Counted from the stretch's first letter, positions 45,290 to 61,116 are shown. The stretch is DNA of 64,000 bases from Salvelinus alpinus (GCF_045679555.1 NC_092091.1:73494787-73558786); one strand, 5' to 3'. Numbers and translations: made by a program. The notes: generated by a model not told the origin, from the letters alone.

Positions 45290-46432
45290 AAGAGAATTGA
45301 ACAATATTCCTATTTTGGAGAATGGGTAAATGGTCCCAGGGAAACCAGCTACGACCCGGTCCGTTTTGTTTCATGTTTGTGACCTCATGAAAGACAATAC
45401 AGCCACATTACCCTAACTCTGTTTATACAGCTGTCGAAGTTATGACGTTTGCATCTAATTCCTGTATAAAATGAATGAGTAGAGATGAAACTATTTGCGA
45501 AATGATGTAATGTGATGTTAACTTTTAAAATGAGAAAATCATCTTCCCTGTAAAGTTTAACTAAGTCAGTAGCCACGCCCAAGTGAATAGGCATTGGTTG
45601 GAAATTATGAACCAACCCCTTTTCTACATTTCTATAAAAGGCCTGTGACCCAAAGCCACGTCAGTTCCGAATACCGTGAGGATTTGTCCTCACGTTTAAA
45701 AGGGCTAATTCTAATGTCAACCATATAAGCCAGGAAACGTGGGAGCTTGCTCTATACTTGAAATGGTATGAACTCTGAATTACTGATCGCTCAAGAAGAA
45801 GTGAGTCCTAGATGACAGCCTAACAGACTGCAGCTGGAAAGGTAGCAAATCTAGTAGGAGAACACTGACCGACGTGAACCAATTTCCAGAGTGAGATGAA
45901 CCTCTCAGACCAGACCAACTTCTCACATGACGACCCGGAAGTATCCACAAAGGACAGGGTGACATCGACTGGGCAAACCAGAGCCTCACATCACCAACTT
46001 CACGTAAACAATAAGCATTGCTTTTCCGAATGAGCAATAGTTAGTGGCATATGTATTTATGTGAGAATAGCTTCCCAGGTCTGATAAAGACCAATGTTCC
46101 TTTCTTCCAAAACCCCCTTCTCTTCTCACTGATTGTACTGTGTTATAACCAAACTGTTTTGTCTTGTTTAGTCCACTAGGGATGGTATTTTACTGTATAA
46201 TGTTATTATGTATTGTATATTATGTAATTGTTTAATTAGTTAGTAAATAAATAATTGAGTCAATTGGTGTATGGATTATTCAAAGTAGAGGCTGGGTTCA
46301 TGCAGATAACCAACAATTTACGACGTTCAGATGAGACTGACAAAGGTAATAAGAATAATTAATGACTGATTGACTGCTATTGATATAAAATATCTCAGAT
46401 CTTTAAGAGTGGACTCGGAAGATATATATATA

Positions 46433-48038
<1,606 letters not shown>

Positions 48039-48165
48039 TATATATATATATATAAACAAATTCTTCCATTGTGACCGACTTCCTAGTTAATTTAATTTAC
48101 ATGATTAGTTTAATCAGGTAATGATAATTACAGATAATTGATTTGATAAAATAGCAGGACTTCAC

Positions 48166-48959
48166 ATTTAATGACAAGCCAGAAACACTGGCTCTTTCCC
48201 CGGTGAGTCACCAGCGGACATTTTCTCCACCTTATTTTAATTACGTTGTCGTTTTTAAATTAGCTTTTTTTTATACATTGTTGTTGTTTTTTTTATTACC
48301 TTGTCTGGTTTTATTTAATGCTTTTTTTGTCAGAAAAAGTTAACGTCAATCCATGGAGGCATAAATTACACTTTTTAAGTTTAATTCAATAAGACAAAAG
48401 CTGCGAAAGGAGAGTTGAAGATAAAGCAAAGGCAGGGCCAGAAAAGTCATGTTTGGAAAATATTTGGTGAAGTGGTAAAAGAGTATGATAGCAGTGTTAT
48501 GTTATGCTATGTTATATGTGATGATTGTGAGGTGCTACACAAATTTGTCAGTCATAAGATGGGACTTCAAATAGGCGTATGACACATCAAGGGGAACTGT
48601 AGCCTACTGTTTAGATGGGTTAAATAGAAACTGAAATCTGGACACACTATAACCTATAACTATAACCTCTCATATAGCATTAAAATCAACTCCTGCATAA
48701 TTAAACACTTATTGCAGTAAAATGATACACCAAATGTAGGCAAAGCTTGGACATGGGAACAGGAGTGTAGAAATAGGATTTATTTATTGTGGTAGTGTGC
48801 CAGAGTCCAGCAGGGGGAGTTGTTTGGTGCGTCTGAGGGGAGAGAGCAACAGCGTCACCACCAAATCATCACCTAGCCTCTTCCATAGACAGGCCTCCAC
48901 TCAGATAAAGACTTCCAGCATCTCTGTTACGGTCAGTTGGTTTCCTCTTGTAGAACTCT
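48166..48959. other. Unassigned region upstream of the plus-strand mucin-like gene
   Basis: A/T-rich, no convincing gene or repeat. The stretch 48780-48950 is less A/T-rich and may hold an upstream exon of the mucin-like gene, but I cannot define it. Confidence 0.4.
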
Positions 48960-49354
48960 CTGTCTGGGTCTGAAAGTGCACACTTTGAAATGTAGTGGAG
49001 GAACCTTTACCGTCCGAGACATCAACGAACTTCACTTCCTCCTTCCCCACCAGCATCTCCATGGTGACCCTCATAGCGCCTGCCAGCACTCTGTCGGGAA
49101 CGGACGTCACCCTGATCATCGATTCTGTTGGAGCCACAGACTTGATCTACGCTGTCCTGCGTCTCTCTGTTGTGAACAAGGTAAATGTCATGTTCCAAAA
49201 CTTTAAAATGAACTACGCCGTCCTGTGTCTCTCCTTTGTCAACAAGGTAAGAGCCATGTTCCAAAACTCTAAATTGGGCCCCATTTCCTCATATCGTCTC
49301 TCTGGTCATTGATTTGAAAGGACTTTGTTGGTGTAAGTTACCAGCTCTGCTGGT

Positions 49355-50012
49355 CAGAGATGGCTGCCAACACTACCACCACAATCGACACAACCACCAC
49401 TACCACCACCACAACCACAACAACCACCACAACCGCCACCACAACCGCCACCAAAACCGCCATCACAATCACACAACCGACAATACCACAAGAGACACTA
49501 CCAACACTACCAACACTACTACCACAACCAACACTACAAAAACCGACACTATTACCACTACCACCACAACTACCACTACAACCACCACCACAACCGACAC
49601 TACCACCACAACCAACACTACAACAACCACTACCATTACCACCACTTCGACCACAACAACCAGAACCACAACTACCACCACTACCACCACAACCACCACA
49701 ACCGACACAACCGACACTACCACAACCGATACCACTACCGCCACTACCACCACAACTGCCACTACAACAACCGACACTACCACCACTACCACCACAACCA
49801 CCACAACCACCACAACCACAACTGCCACCACAACCACCACCACCACAACCACCACCATAACCGCCACAATGGCCACTACCTCCACAACCGTCACCACAGC
49901 AACCACAACCACCACCACCACAACTGCCACAACTGCCACAACCGCCACTACCGCCACTACCACCACAACCGCCACTACCGCCACCACAGCCGCCATCACC
50001 ACCACCAAAGCA
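49355..50012. repeat. (ACC)n-type trinucleotide array, left part
   Basis: About 650 bases of ACC/ACA/ACT/GCC triplets. All frames stay open for long stretches (Thr-rich, Pro/Leu-rich; Gly/Cys- and Val-rich on the other strand), which reflects composition. It lies after a good exon donor, so I take it as intronic. It continues at 52756-52975 beyond the LINE. Confidence 0.85.
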
Positions 50013-52755
50013 AATTACGGACTCCTCTTTAAATCTGCGTATTCCTCCAAAGCCTAGCTGTCCTGAGTCTGCACAACTCTGCCAGGACCTAGGATCAAGA
50101 GAGACACTTAACTGTTTTAGTACTATATCTCTTGACACAATGATGAAAATAATCATGGCCTCTAAACCTTCAAGCTGCATACTGGATCCTATTCCAACTA
50201 AACTACTGAAAGAGCTGCTTCATGTGCTTGGCCCTCCTATGTTGAACATAATAGACGGCTCTCTATCCACCGGATGTGTACCAAACTCACTAAAAGTGGC
50301 AGTAATAAAGCCTCTCTTGAAAAAGCCAAACCTTGACCCAGAAAATATAAAAAACTATCGGCCTATATCGAATCTTCCATTCCTCTCAAAATGTTTTTAA
50401 AAAGCTGTTGCGCAGCAACTCACTGCCTTCCTGAAGACAAACAATGTATACGAAATGCTTCAGTCTGGTTTTAGACCCCATCATAGCACTGAGACTGCAC
50501 TTGTGAAGGTGGTAAATGACCTTTTAATGGCGTCAGACCAAGGCTCTGCATCTGTCCTCGTGCTACTAGACCTTAGTGCTGCCTTTGATACCACCGATCA
50601 ACACATTATTTTGGAGAGACTGGAAACCCAAATTGGTCTACACGGACAAGTTCTGGCCTGGTTTAGATCTTATCTGTCGGAAAGATATCAGTTTGTCTCT
50701 GTGAATGGTTTGTCCTCTGACAAATCAACTGTACATTTCGGTGTTCCTCAAGGTTCCGTTTTACGACCACTATTGTTTTCACTACATATTTTACCTCTTG
50801 GGGATGTCATTCGAAAACATAATGTCAACTTTCACTGCTATGTGGATGACACACAGCTGGTCATTTCAATGAAACATGGTGAATCCCCAAAATTGCACTC
50901 GCTAGAAGCCTGTGTTTCAGATATAAGGAAGTGGATGGCTGAAAACGTTCTACTTTTAACCTCGACAAAACAGAGATGCTTGTTCTAGGTCCCAAGAAAC
51001 AAAGAGATCTTCTGTTGAATCTGACAATTAATCTTGATGGTTGTAAAGTCGTCTCAAATAAAACTGTGAAGGACCTCGGCGTTACTCTGGACCCTGATCT
51101 CTCTTTTGACGAACATATCAAGACTGTTTCAAGGACAGTTTTTTTCCATCTACGTAACATTGCAAAAATCAGAAATGTTCTGTCCTAAAATGATGCAGAA
51201 CAATTAATCCATGCTTTTGTTACTTCTAGGTTAGACTACTGCAATGCTCTACTTTCCGGCTACCCGGATAAAGCACTAAATAAACTCCAGTTAGTGCTAA
51301 ATACGGCTGCTAGAATCCTGACTAGAACCAAGAAATTTGATCATATTACTCCAGTGCTAGCTTCCCTACACTGGCTTCCTGTTAAGGCAAGGGCTGATTT
51401 CAAGGTTTTACTGTTAACCTATAAAGCGTTACATGGGCTTGCTCCTACCTATCTTTCCGAGTTGGTCCTGCCGTACATACCTACACGTACGCTACGGTCA
51501 CAAGACGCAGGCCTCCTAATTGTCCCTAGAATTTCTAAGCAAACAGCTGGAGGCAGGGCTTTCTCCTATAGATCTCCATTTTTATGGAATGGTCTGCCTA
51601 CCCATGTGAGAGACGCAGACTCGGTCTCAACCTTTAAGTCTTTACTGAAGACCTATCTCTTCAGTAGGTCATATGATTGAGTGCAGTCTGGCCCAGGAGT
51701 GTGAAGGTGAACGGAAAGGCCCTGGAGCAACGAACCGCCCTTGCTGTCTCTGCCTGGCCGGTTCCCCTCTCTCCACTGGGATTCTCTGCCTCTAACCCTA
51801 TTACAGGGGCTGAGTCACTGGCTTACTGGTGCTCTTTCATGCCGTCCCTAGGAGGGGTGCGTCACTTGAGTGGGTTGAGTTACAGACGTGATCTTCCTGT
51901 CTGGGTTGTCTATACTCGGCCTTGTCTCAGGACTGTAAGTTGGTGGTTGAAGATATCCCTCTAGTGGTGCGGGGGCTGTGCTTTGGCAAAGTGGGTGGGG
52001 TTATATCCTTCCTGTTTGGCCCTGTCCGGGGGTATCATCGGATGGGGCCACAGTGTCTCCTGACCCCTCCTGTCTCAGCTTCCAATATTTATGCTGCAGT
52101 AGTTTATGTGTCGGGGGGCTAGGGTCAGTTGGTTATATCTGGAGTACTTCTCCTGTCTTATCCGGTGTCCTGTGTGAATTTAAGTATGCTCTCTCTAATT
52201 CTCTCCTTCTCTCTCTCTTTCTCTCTCTCAGAGGACCTGAGCCCTAGGACCATGCGTCAGGACTACCGGGCATGATGACTCCTCGCTGTCCCCAGTCCAC
52301 CTGGCCTTGCTGCTGTTCCAGTTTCAACTGTTCTGCCTGCGGCTATGGAGCCCTGACCTGTCCACTGGACGTGCTACCTGTCCCAGACCTGCTGTTTTCA
52401 ACTCTCTAGAGACCGCAGGAGCGGTAGAGATACTCTTAATGATCGGCTATGAAAAGCCAACTGACATATACTCCTGATTATTATTTGACCATGCTGGTCA
52501 TTTATGAACATTTGAACATCTTGGCCATGTTCTGTTATAATCTCCATCCGGCACAGCCAGAAGAGGACTGGCCACCCCTCATAGCCTGGTTCCTCTCTAG
52601 GTTTCTTCCTAGGTTTTGGCCTTTCTAGGGAGTTTTTCCAAGCCGCCGTGCATCTACACCTGCATTACTTGCTGTTTGGAGTTTTAGGCTGGGTTTCTGT
52701 ACAGCACTTCGAGATATCAGCTGATGTACGAAGGGCTATATAAAATAAACTTGAC
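50013..52755 (+). mobile_element. L2-type LINE, 5'-truncated
   Basis: It starts abruptly inside ORF2 (ttacggactcctctttaaat) and ends with the typical L2 3' tail (cttcgagatatcagctgatg, then tataaaataaacttgac). The reverse transcriptase is recognisable: [43 protein letters not shown] and CYVDDTQLV with the catalytic Asp pair. The frame is broken near 50400 (stop), near 50965 (shift) and at 51186 (stop), so it is dead. It sits in the (ACC)n array. Confidence 0.9.
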
Positions 52756-52975
52756 TTGACCACCACAACCACCACTACCGCCACTACCACCACTACCACC
52801 ACTACCACCTCAACTACCAACAAAACCACCACAACCACCACTACCACCACAACCACCACAACCACCACAACTACCAATACTACCACCACTACAACCACCA
52901 CAACCGACACTAACACTACCACCACCACTACCACCACAACAACCACAACAACCACAACCACTACCACTCTACCTC
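52756..52975. repeat. (ACC)n-type trinucleotide array, right part
   Basis: Continuation of 49355-50012 after the LINE; then a CT-rich stretch leads to the exon acceptor at 53061-53062. Confidence 0.85.
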
Positions 52976-53926
52976 AGTTGTCTGACTAAGCGCTGTCTCT
53001 CTCTCTCTTAACCACTCACTCTCTCTCTCTCTCTCTGTCTGTTCCATATCCCCTTCCTCCAGGTGACACCCCCCCCCCCCTCGTCCACCCGGCTGACTGC
53101 AGCGTCTCTTTACTGGCAGCTCTCTGCCAACCTGACCGACGGTGTCAACTGGACAGGCATCGTCTGTGTCACCCTATGCCAAGGCAACGGGACCCTGAAC
53201 ACTTCTATGGTGTTGGGCCCCAGGGCCGAGAATGGGACCCGGGAGGCTTGCAGCACCACCTGCTCTTCAAAGGAGGTGGAACTGATGGTGGTGGACAGGC
53301 AATGTGGGTGTGTCTCAGGGCTCAATGAAGGACTCTGTTGAGATGGTAGGGAGCTCTACAGCCCAAAGCCCCGTTTCACAAAGCATTTTAAGGCTCCATC
53401 GTTATTACCACAGAATCCTATTGTTCTAAGATGCACTTAGCCTTAATATGCTTTGGGAAACTGTGCCCAGGTCTCTGTCACCAACACTACAGCTGTACCT
53501 GTAGTTAGTACTACATCCACCCATGTCTCTGTCACCAACACTACAGCTGTACCTGTAGTTAGTACTACATCCACCCAGGTCTCTGTCACCAACACTACAG
53601 CTGTACCTGTAGTTAGTACTACATCCACCCAGGTCTCTGTCACCAACACTACAGCTGTTCCTGTAGTTAGTACTACATCCACCCAGGTCTCTGTCACCAA
53701 CACTACAGCTGTACCTGTAGTTAGTACTACATCCACCCAGGTCTCTGTCACCAACACTACAGCTGTACCTGTAGTTAGTACTACATCTACCCAGGTCTCT
53801 GTCACCAACACAACAGCTGTACCTGTAGTTAGTACTACGTCCACCAGGGTGCCACCTTTGACTCTGTCCCTGTGTGTGATCTGTGTGATGCTTTCTCTCC
53901 TCCTGTGGAATAGAGTAGAGCTGTAG

Positions 53927-54719
53927 AGTTGTATAATAGTTCATGTAGGTAGATGTCATGTGGAACAGTGGAATCAGTGCAGAGAGAGTTGTGTCATTAG
54001 ATGTAACCAGTATGTATATGTTATGTTGTACTGAAAGACAGGGTGGAAATATGAATGTTTTGTCATAAAACATGTGAAGGGTTTTTATTCTTTCTATTCT
54101 ATTAAATCTGAAACTATGGAGATGTTGTCAGAACTTCTGCTTTTTCATTCTGAGTAACTCTTCACATTCAGCATAGATAGAACAAAGAGCCTATATGATA
54201 CAGATCTAGAATCAGGTTTCCCTCCCAAAATCCTAACTTTAACCATTTGTGGTGGAAATTCAAAACGGACCTAAGATCAGTGTCTTGTGGCAACTTCCCC
54301 CTGCACCGCCGGTCACAGAGTGCAAGACATAAGTGTCTCTCCATTTGAAGGCTGTGGGTGCTGTACATTTAGTCAGGATATATGTAGGTTATATGTGAAT
54401 GTATCCAAAATTGGGACCCTGTGACCCACACATACATCATATAGCATGATATAGAGTCATACCATGTAGTATATTATCACCTCAGTTGAATCACATGTTT
54501 AAAACTGATGAACACTGGGAAACAAACATGTTCAGATTAGGAACTAAGGCTGGTTCAAGTCACGTGGTGACCAGTTTCCCCTTCACTGTGGTTGAACGTT
54601 TAAAAAATAGTGTCACTACAGTATATCACACAGACGCAGGACAGTGCAGGGAGAAGACACAGCTACAGACGTACATTAAAGTTGAGGTTAGAAGTAGAAG
54701 TTACTGTATTTGTGTTAAG
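53927..54719. other. Intergenic flank upstream of lectin A2
   Basis: Mirror copy of 3581-4394; should hold the A2 promoter and 5' UTR. No gene seen. Confidence 0.6.
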
Positions 54720-55765
<1,046 letters not shown>

Positions 55766-55935
55766 GTAATAGATAATACATTATTAATACTACAATACTA
55801 CAGTTTCTTTATTATCATCTACTTCTCTGATTAGTATTCAACATGTATAACCAACTGCATTGCAAATGTTCAAATCACTGTCAATTTTTTTAATACATTT
55901 CCTCTCAGAAACAAAAGTTTGCATGAAATTATATA

Positions 55936-56170
55936 AACTCAGCAGAAAAAGAAAAGTCCTCTCACAGTCAACTGTGTTTATTTTCAGCAAACTTATCATG
56001 TGTAAATACATATTTCTATGAACATAACAAGATTCAACAACTGAGACATAAACTGAACAAGTTCCACAGACATGTGACTAACAGAAATGGAGTAATGTGT
56101 CCCTGAACAAAGGAGGGGGTCAAAATCAAAAGTAACAGTCAGTATCTGGTGTGGCCACCAGCTGCATTAA
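55936..56170 (-). mobile_element. Tc1-like transposon remnant, mirror of 437-671
   Basis: Same remnant as in the left arm, inverted. Its inner end is the TTAA (56167-56170) used by the following element. Confidence 0.65.
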
Positions 56171-58791
56171 CTTCTTATGGCTGCAGGGGCAGTATTGAGT
56201 AGCTTGGATAAAAGGTGCCCAGAGGTGCCCATATTAAACTGCCTGCTCCTCAGTCCCAGTTGCTAATATATCTTCTTTGGGCTGCAGGGGCAGTATTGAG
56301 TAGCTTGGATGAAAGGTGCCCATTTCAAACAGCCTCGTACTCAATTCTTGCTCGTACAATATGCATATTATTATTACTATTGGATAGAAAACACTCTCTA
56401 GTTTCTAAAACCGTTTGAAATATATCTGTGAGTAAAACAGAACTCATTTTGCAGCAAACTTCCTGACAGGAAGTGGAAAATCTGAAATCGATGCTCTGTT
56501 CCAGGGCATCCCTATTCATTTGCTTGATATGTATTAGGATACATGCACTTCATACGCCTTCCACTAGATGTCAATAGGCAGTGAGAGAAGAAATGGAGTG
56601 TATAGCTTGATCTGAGGTCAAATCAGAGCTCTTGGCATGACGTGACACCAATTTCCTGTTTTCTGGAAGGCGCGAGAAGGAACCGGGGATTGCCTTCTGA
56701 AAAGCTATCGTTATAGACGGCTACTATCTCCGGCTCTGATTTTATTTGATAAATGTGACAATATCATCGTAAAGTATGTTTTTTCAATATAGTTTTATCA
56801 TATTATTGAATTTTTTTCGGGAGGTTAGGCGTGTTGCGTTCTCAGCGTTTGTTCAGGAAGGAGAGCTTCGCGCCACTTGGCTAGTGTGCTTGCTAATTCA
56901 AGAGGGAAAAATGCCATTCTAAAACCAAACAACGATTGTTCCCGACAAAGGACCCCTTGTACAACATTCTGATGGAAGATCATCAAAAGTAGGACCCATT
57001 TATGATGTTATTTCATATATCTGTCGAACATGTGTACTATTAGTGTGCGCCCAGATTTTGGGCGCTCTCTCGCCATAACGTAAGCTGCATGTCGTAATGA
57101 AGTTATTTTTAGAATTCTAACACGGCGATTGCATTAAGAACTAAGCTATCTTTAATTTGCTGTCCAACATGTATTTTTTAGTAACGTTTATGAATAGTTA
57201 TTTGATTAGATTAGGTGCCTCTCCAAGATTTCTCCGGACATTGTTATTGCATTTTGCCTAGTATTCACATTGTATAACCACGATTTGTGCCGCTAAATAT
57301 GCACATTTTCGAACAAACAATATATGTATTGTGTAATATGATGTTATAGGACTGTCATCTGATGAATTTTGAGAAGGTTAGTGAAAAAATGTATATCTTT
57401 TGCTGGTTTATTCGTTATCGCTACTGTTGGCTTGAATCAATGCTGTTGTGTTTTTGGCTATTGTGGTAAGCTAATATAATGCTATATTGTGTTTTCGCTG
57501 TAAAACACTTAAAGAATCGGAAATATTGGCTGGATTCACAAGATGTTTGTCTTTAATTTGCTGTACACCATGTATTTTTCATAAATGTTTTATGATGAGT
57601 ATTTAGGTATTTCAATTTGGTCTCTGTAATTGTTCTAGCTGCTTCGGTGCTATTTCCGATTGTAGCTGCAATGTAAAACTATGATTTATATCTCAAATAT
57701 GCAGATTTTTCGAACAAAACATAGATTTATTGTATAACTTGTTATAAGACTGTCATCTGATGAAGTTGTTTCTTGGTTAGTTTGGTTGGTTCTTGGTTAG
57801 TTAGGTTGGTTTTGTGAAGGCTACCTGTGCTGTGAAAAATGTCTGTGCTTTTTTGTATTTGGTGGTGAGCTAACATAAATATACGTGGTGTTTTCGCTGT
57901 AAAACATTTTAAAAATCGGACATGTTGGCTGGATTCACAAGATGTGTATCTTTCATTTGCTGTATTGGACTTGTTAATGCGTGAAAGTTAAATATTTCTA
58001 AAAAATATCTTTTGAATTTCGCGCCCTGCACTTGGACGGGCTGTTGTCATAAGTGTACCGGCACCGCCCTGCAGCCATAAGAAGATATGCATATTATTAT
58101 TCATATTAGATAGAAAACACTTTGAAGTTTCTAAAACTGTTTGAATGATGTCTGTGAGTATAAAATAATTCATATGGCAGGCAAAAACCTGAGAAAAAAT
58201 CCAAACAGGAAGTGGGAATTATGAGGCTGGTCGATTTTCAACCAAGATCCTATTGAAATCACAGCGAGATATAGATGAGTTTGCACTTCCACTACAAGTC
58301 AACAGTCTGTGGAACTTTGTCTGATGCCTCTACTGTGAAGGGGGGCCGAATGAGAGGGGAATAAGTCAGGTCTGCCATGACCTGACCATGCTCTAACCAT
58401 GCGCGTTCACATGAGAGGGAGCTCTGTTCCATCGCTCATCTGAAGTCAATGTAATTCTCCGGTTGGAACGTTATTCAAGATTTATGTTAAAAACCTTCTA
58501 AAGATTGATTCAATACATCATTTGACATGTTTCTACTGACTGTTACGGAACTTTTGGACATTTCGTCAGCTTTTAGTGAACGCGCTTAGTGACTTTGGAT
58601 TTGTTTACCAAACGCGCAAACAAAAGTAGCTATTTGGACATAAATGATGGACATTACCGAACAAAACGAACATTTCTTGTGGAAGTGGGAGTCCTGGGAG
58701 TGCATTCCGGCGAATATCAGCAAAGGCAAGTGTAGATTTATAATGCTTTTTATGAGTTTTGTTGACTGAACAATTTATCGGGTAACTGTAT
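56171..58791 (+). mobile_element. TTAA-flanked element carrying a nested relative
   Basis: Own sequence: 56171-56271 and 58085-58791. It starts cttcttatggctgcaggg directly after TTAA. A related element is inserted at 56272-58084, and the Gypsy LTR at 58792 cuts off its far end. The left-arm copy (1-436) lacks the nested element. Confidence 0.7.
56272..58084 (+). mobile_element. Nested TTAA-family element at an ATAT target
   Basis: 1813 bp; ends cttctttgggctgcag and, inverted, cttcttatggctgcag, so a terminal inverted repeat of about 16 bp is visible. The flanking duplication is atat (56268-56271, 58085-58088). The left arm reads gctaatatatgcat (minus strand) without the insert. Internal repeats as in other members; no transposase. 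Confidence 0.8.
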
Positions 58792-61116
58792 TGTCAGGTT
58801 TTGGCCAAGACTGTTCGGGTTTTGGTCACTAGATGTCCCCATTGCACCTTTTTTGTACCTTTTGTTTTTCTTGCTCTAATTATTGTTTGCACCTGTAGGT
58901 CATTCCCTTGTTAGTATTTAAACCCTGTGTGTTCCTCAGTTCCTTGCTCAGTGTTGTAAGTTAGCACCCAGCCCCAGCCCAAGCCTTGTTTTATATAGAT
59001 ATTTCTCTTGTTGGATTTTCCAGAGGTTCTCTGGTTTAGTTCTTGTGTATTATTTGAGTAGTCTTTTGAGGTTTGTTTTTCCCTGCTGTTTTTTACCACT
59101 TTGTGGAGTTTCTTTTGTATTTTGGAGGATTTCCATTTTGTGCCTCTTGGCTTTATTTTTGGACATTGTGGATTTAGTTTCTTTGCCTGAAGATTTTGTT
59201 CTTTAACTTCTTGCAACTATAGGGGGTGCTGTTCCGCATTAGCATATTTGGGTCTCCAAATTAAACTGCCTCGTGCTAAATTCTTGATCGTACAATATGC
59301 ATATTATTGTTATTATTGGATAGAAAACACCTTCTAGTTTCTATAGAAGTTGGAATTTTGTCTCTGAGTGGTACAGAACAATTTCTACAGCACTTTTCAT
59401 GACAGGGTTCAGATTTCAGAAATTTTTACCTCTGATCTGGAGTCTGTTTTTAAGGCGACAGTGAATGCTATGAAGAAACCGACACTGCCTACGTCTTCCT
59501 CTGGGTGTCTGTACGTCATCACGTTTTCAATGAACTCGATGGGACATTCACAGCCATTATAAATGACCAAAATGTATAGAGACCGCCCTTTCTCGTCGTG
59601 CGCCTGAAGCGTGAAGGCCATCGGACTTGCCTCGTTCCAAATCGTTTTTTAGAGTGATATTTCTCCGGTCATGTTTTCAGTCGTTATAGTTGTTAAAAAC
59701 ATCATAATGTAGTTAATTTGAACCGTTTTATAGCAATTTATATCCGTTTAGTGCGATTCTGAGGAATTTATTTGTCGTGCACTTTCTAGCTTTGGGAACG
59801 TTTCGGGGTGTCGGTCGTTGGTGGTGGACATTTCGAAGGACAGAGGACATCTATCGACCAAAAGACGTTTATAACATAGAAAGGATACATTGCCCAAGAA
59901 TATGATGGAAGAACAGCTCAAAGTAAGCAATATTTAATATGATAAACCGTGTTTCTGTCGAAATATTTTAAACGCATATTTCGCCATTTTGTTTGGTATA
60001 GCTTCACCTGGCGAACCCTGTATTGAAAAGTAAGGATAATTTTAAAAATGTAAATCAGCGGTTGCATTAAGAACTAATTTGTCTTTCGATTCCTGTCTAC
60101 CCTGTATTTTTTAGTCAAGTATATGATTAGCTTTCAATTAAACTAGATCACTCTGATAGATGACGTCAGACATATTGAGGCTTGATTTCCTAGTATTTTT
60201 ATTGTGTAACCACGGTTTTGTATGGCTAAATATGCACCTTTTCGAACAAACTGTATATGTATGTTGTAAAATGATGTTACAGGAGTGTCATCGGAAGAAT
60301 TCTGAGAAGGTTAGTGAAAAAATTAATATCTTTTGGCGGTGATTACGTTATAGCGCTCTTTGGCTGGAATCGATGCTCTGGTAACGTTTGCACATGTAGT
60401 ATGCTAACTTATCGATTTATTGTGTTTTCGCTGAAAAACGCTTAGAAAATCTGAAATATGGTCTGAAATCACAAGAACTGGGTCTTTCCATTGCTATGCT
60501 TTGTCTATTTTTATGAAATGTTTTATGATGAGTAAATTGGTCATACACGTTGCTCTATCTAGTAATTCTAGTGGATTTGTGATGGTCGGTGCAATTGTAA
60601 ACTGTGATTTCTACCTGAAATATGCACTTTTTTCTAACAAAAACTATCCTATACCATGAATATGTTATCAGACTGTCATCTGATGGTTTTTTTTATAGGT
60701 TATTGGCTATCAATATCTTAGTTGAGCCGAATTGGTGATAGCACCTGAAGGAGTAAGAAACTGATGGAGTTAGAATAGTGGTGTATTTTGCTAACGTGTT
60801 TAGCTAATAGATTTACATATTTTGTCTTCCCTGTAAAACATTTTAAAAATCTGAAATGGTGGCTTTATTCACAAGATCTGTATCTTTCATCTGGTGTCTT
60901 GGACTTGTGATTTAATGATATTTAGATGCTACTATCTACTTGTGAAGCTATGCTAGCTATGCTAATCAGTGTGTGGGGGGTGGGGGGTGCTCCCGGATCC
61001 GGGGTTAGTAGCCGTGAAAGGTTAATTAAACCACCATCTCTAGTACTGCTGTGTCTGCCTCATCTTCTGGGTTCTGACGATTATTAGTGACTGTTTCTCG
61101 CACCGGGTCCTGACAG
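58792..61116 (+). repeat. 5' LTR of the second Gypsy element (about 0.5 kb net) with inserted TTAA element
   Basis: It starts TGTCAGGTTTTGG and ends GGGTCCTGACA. The LTR proper is 58792-59206 and 61026-61116. A putative primer-binding region (gaaacactgagcc) follows. Confidence 0.8.
59207..61021 (+). mobile_element. TTAA-flanked non-autonomous transposon inside the Gypsy LTR
   Basis: 1815 bp bounded by TTAA at 59203-59206 and 61022-61025; it begins cttcttgcaactataggggg and ends gtagccgtgaaagg. It is the inverted twin, as a family member, of 1486-3303, with matching length and internal words. No transposase. Confidence 0.85.

Larger units (their letters stand above)
48990..53926 (+). pseudogene. 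Mucin-like gene, plus-strand copy (possible VWA7-like C-terminal part)
   Basis: Three exon-like pieces. 48990-49180 encodes TSSFPTSISMVTLIAPASTL and YAVLRLSVVNK, ending at a GT donor; just upstream the better match (GGTFTVRDIN) is in another frame. 53063-53341 follows a ctccag acceptor and encodes ASLYWQLSANLTDGVN, QGNGTLNTSMVLG and KEVELMVVDRQCG, then stops. 53471-53926 encodes seven 18-residue VSVTNTTAVPVV repeats and a hydrophobic tail ending LLLWNRVEL. The order (beta-type domain, Cys/Asn-rich domain, Thr-rich stalk, hydrophobic end) suits a secreted or GPI-anchored protein; I suspect VWA7 relationship from remembered patterns only. The intron between the first two pieces holds trinucleotide arrays and an L2 LINE. 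Frame problems suggest decay. It lies 0.8 kb upstream of lectin A2 on the same strand. Confidence 0.45.

Noticed and set aside
49338-50180. Gly/Cys-rich and Val-rich proteins on the minus strand of the ACC array
   Set aside because: Compositional artefact of a trinucleotide repeat; no homologous domain, no splice support.
50140-51680. Host reverse-transcriptase-like gene
   Set aside because: RT motifs, 3' tail and 5' truncation identify it as a dead L2 LINE copy.
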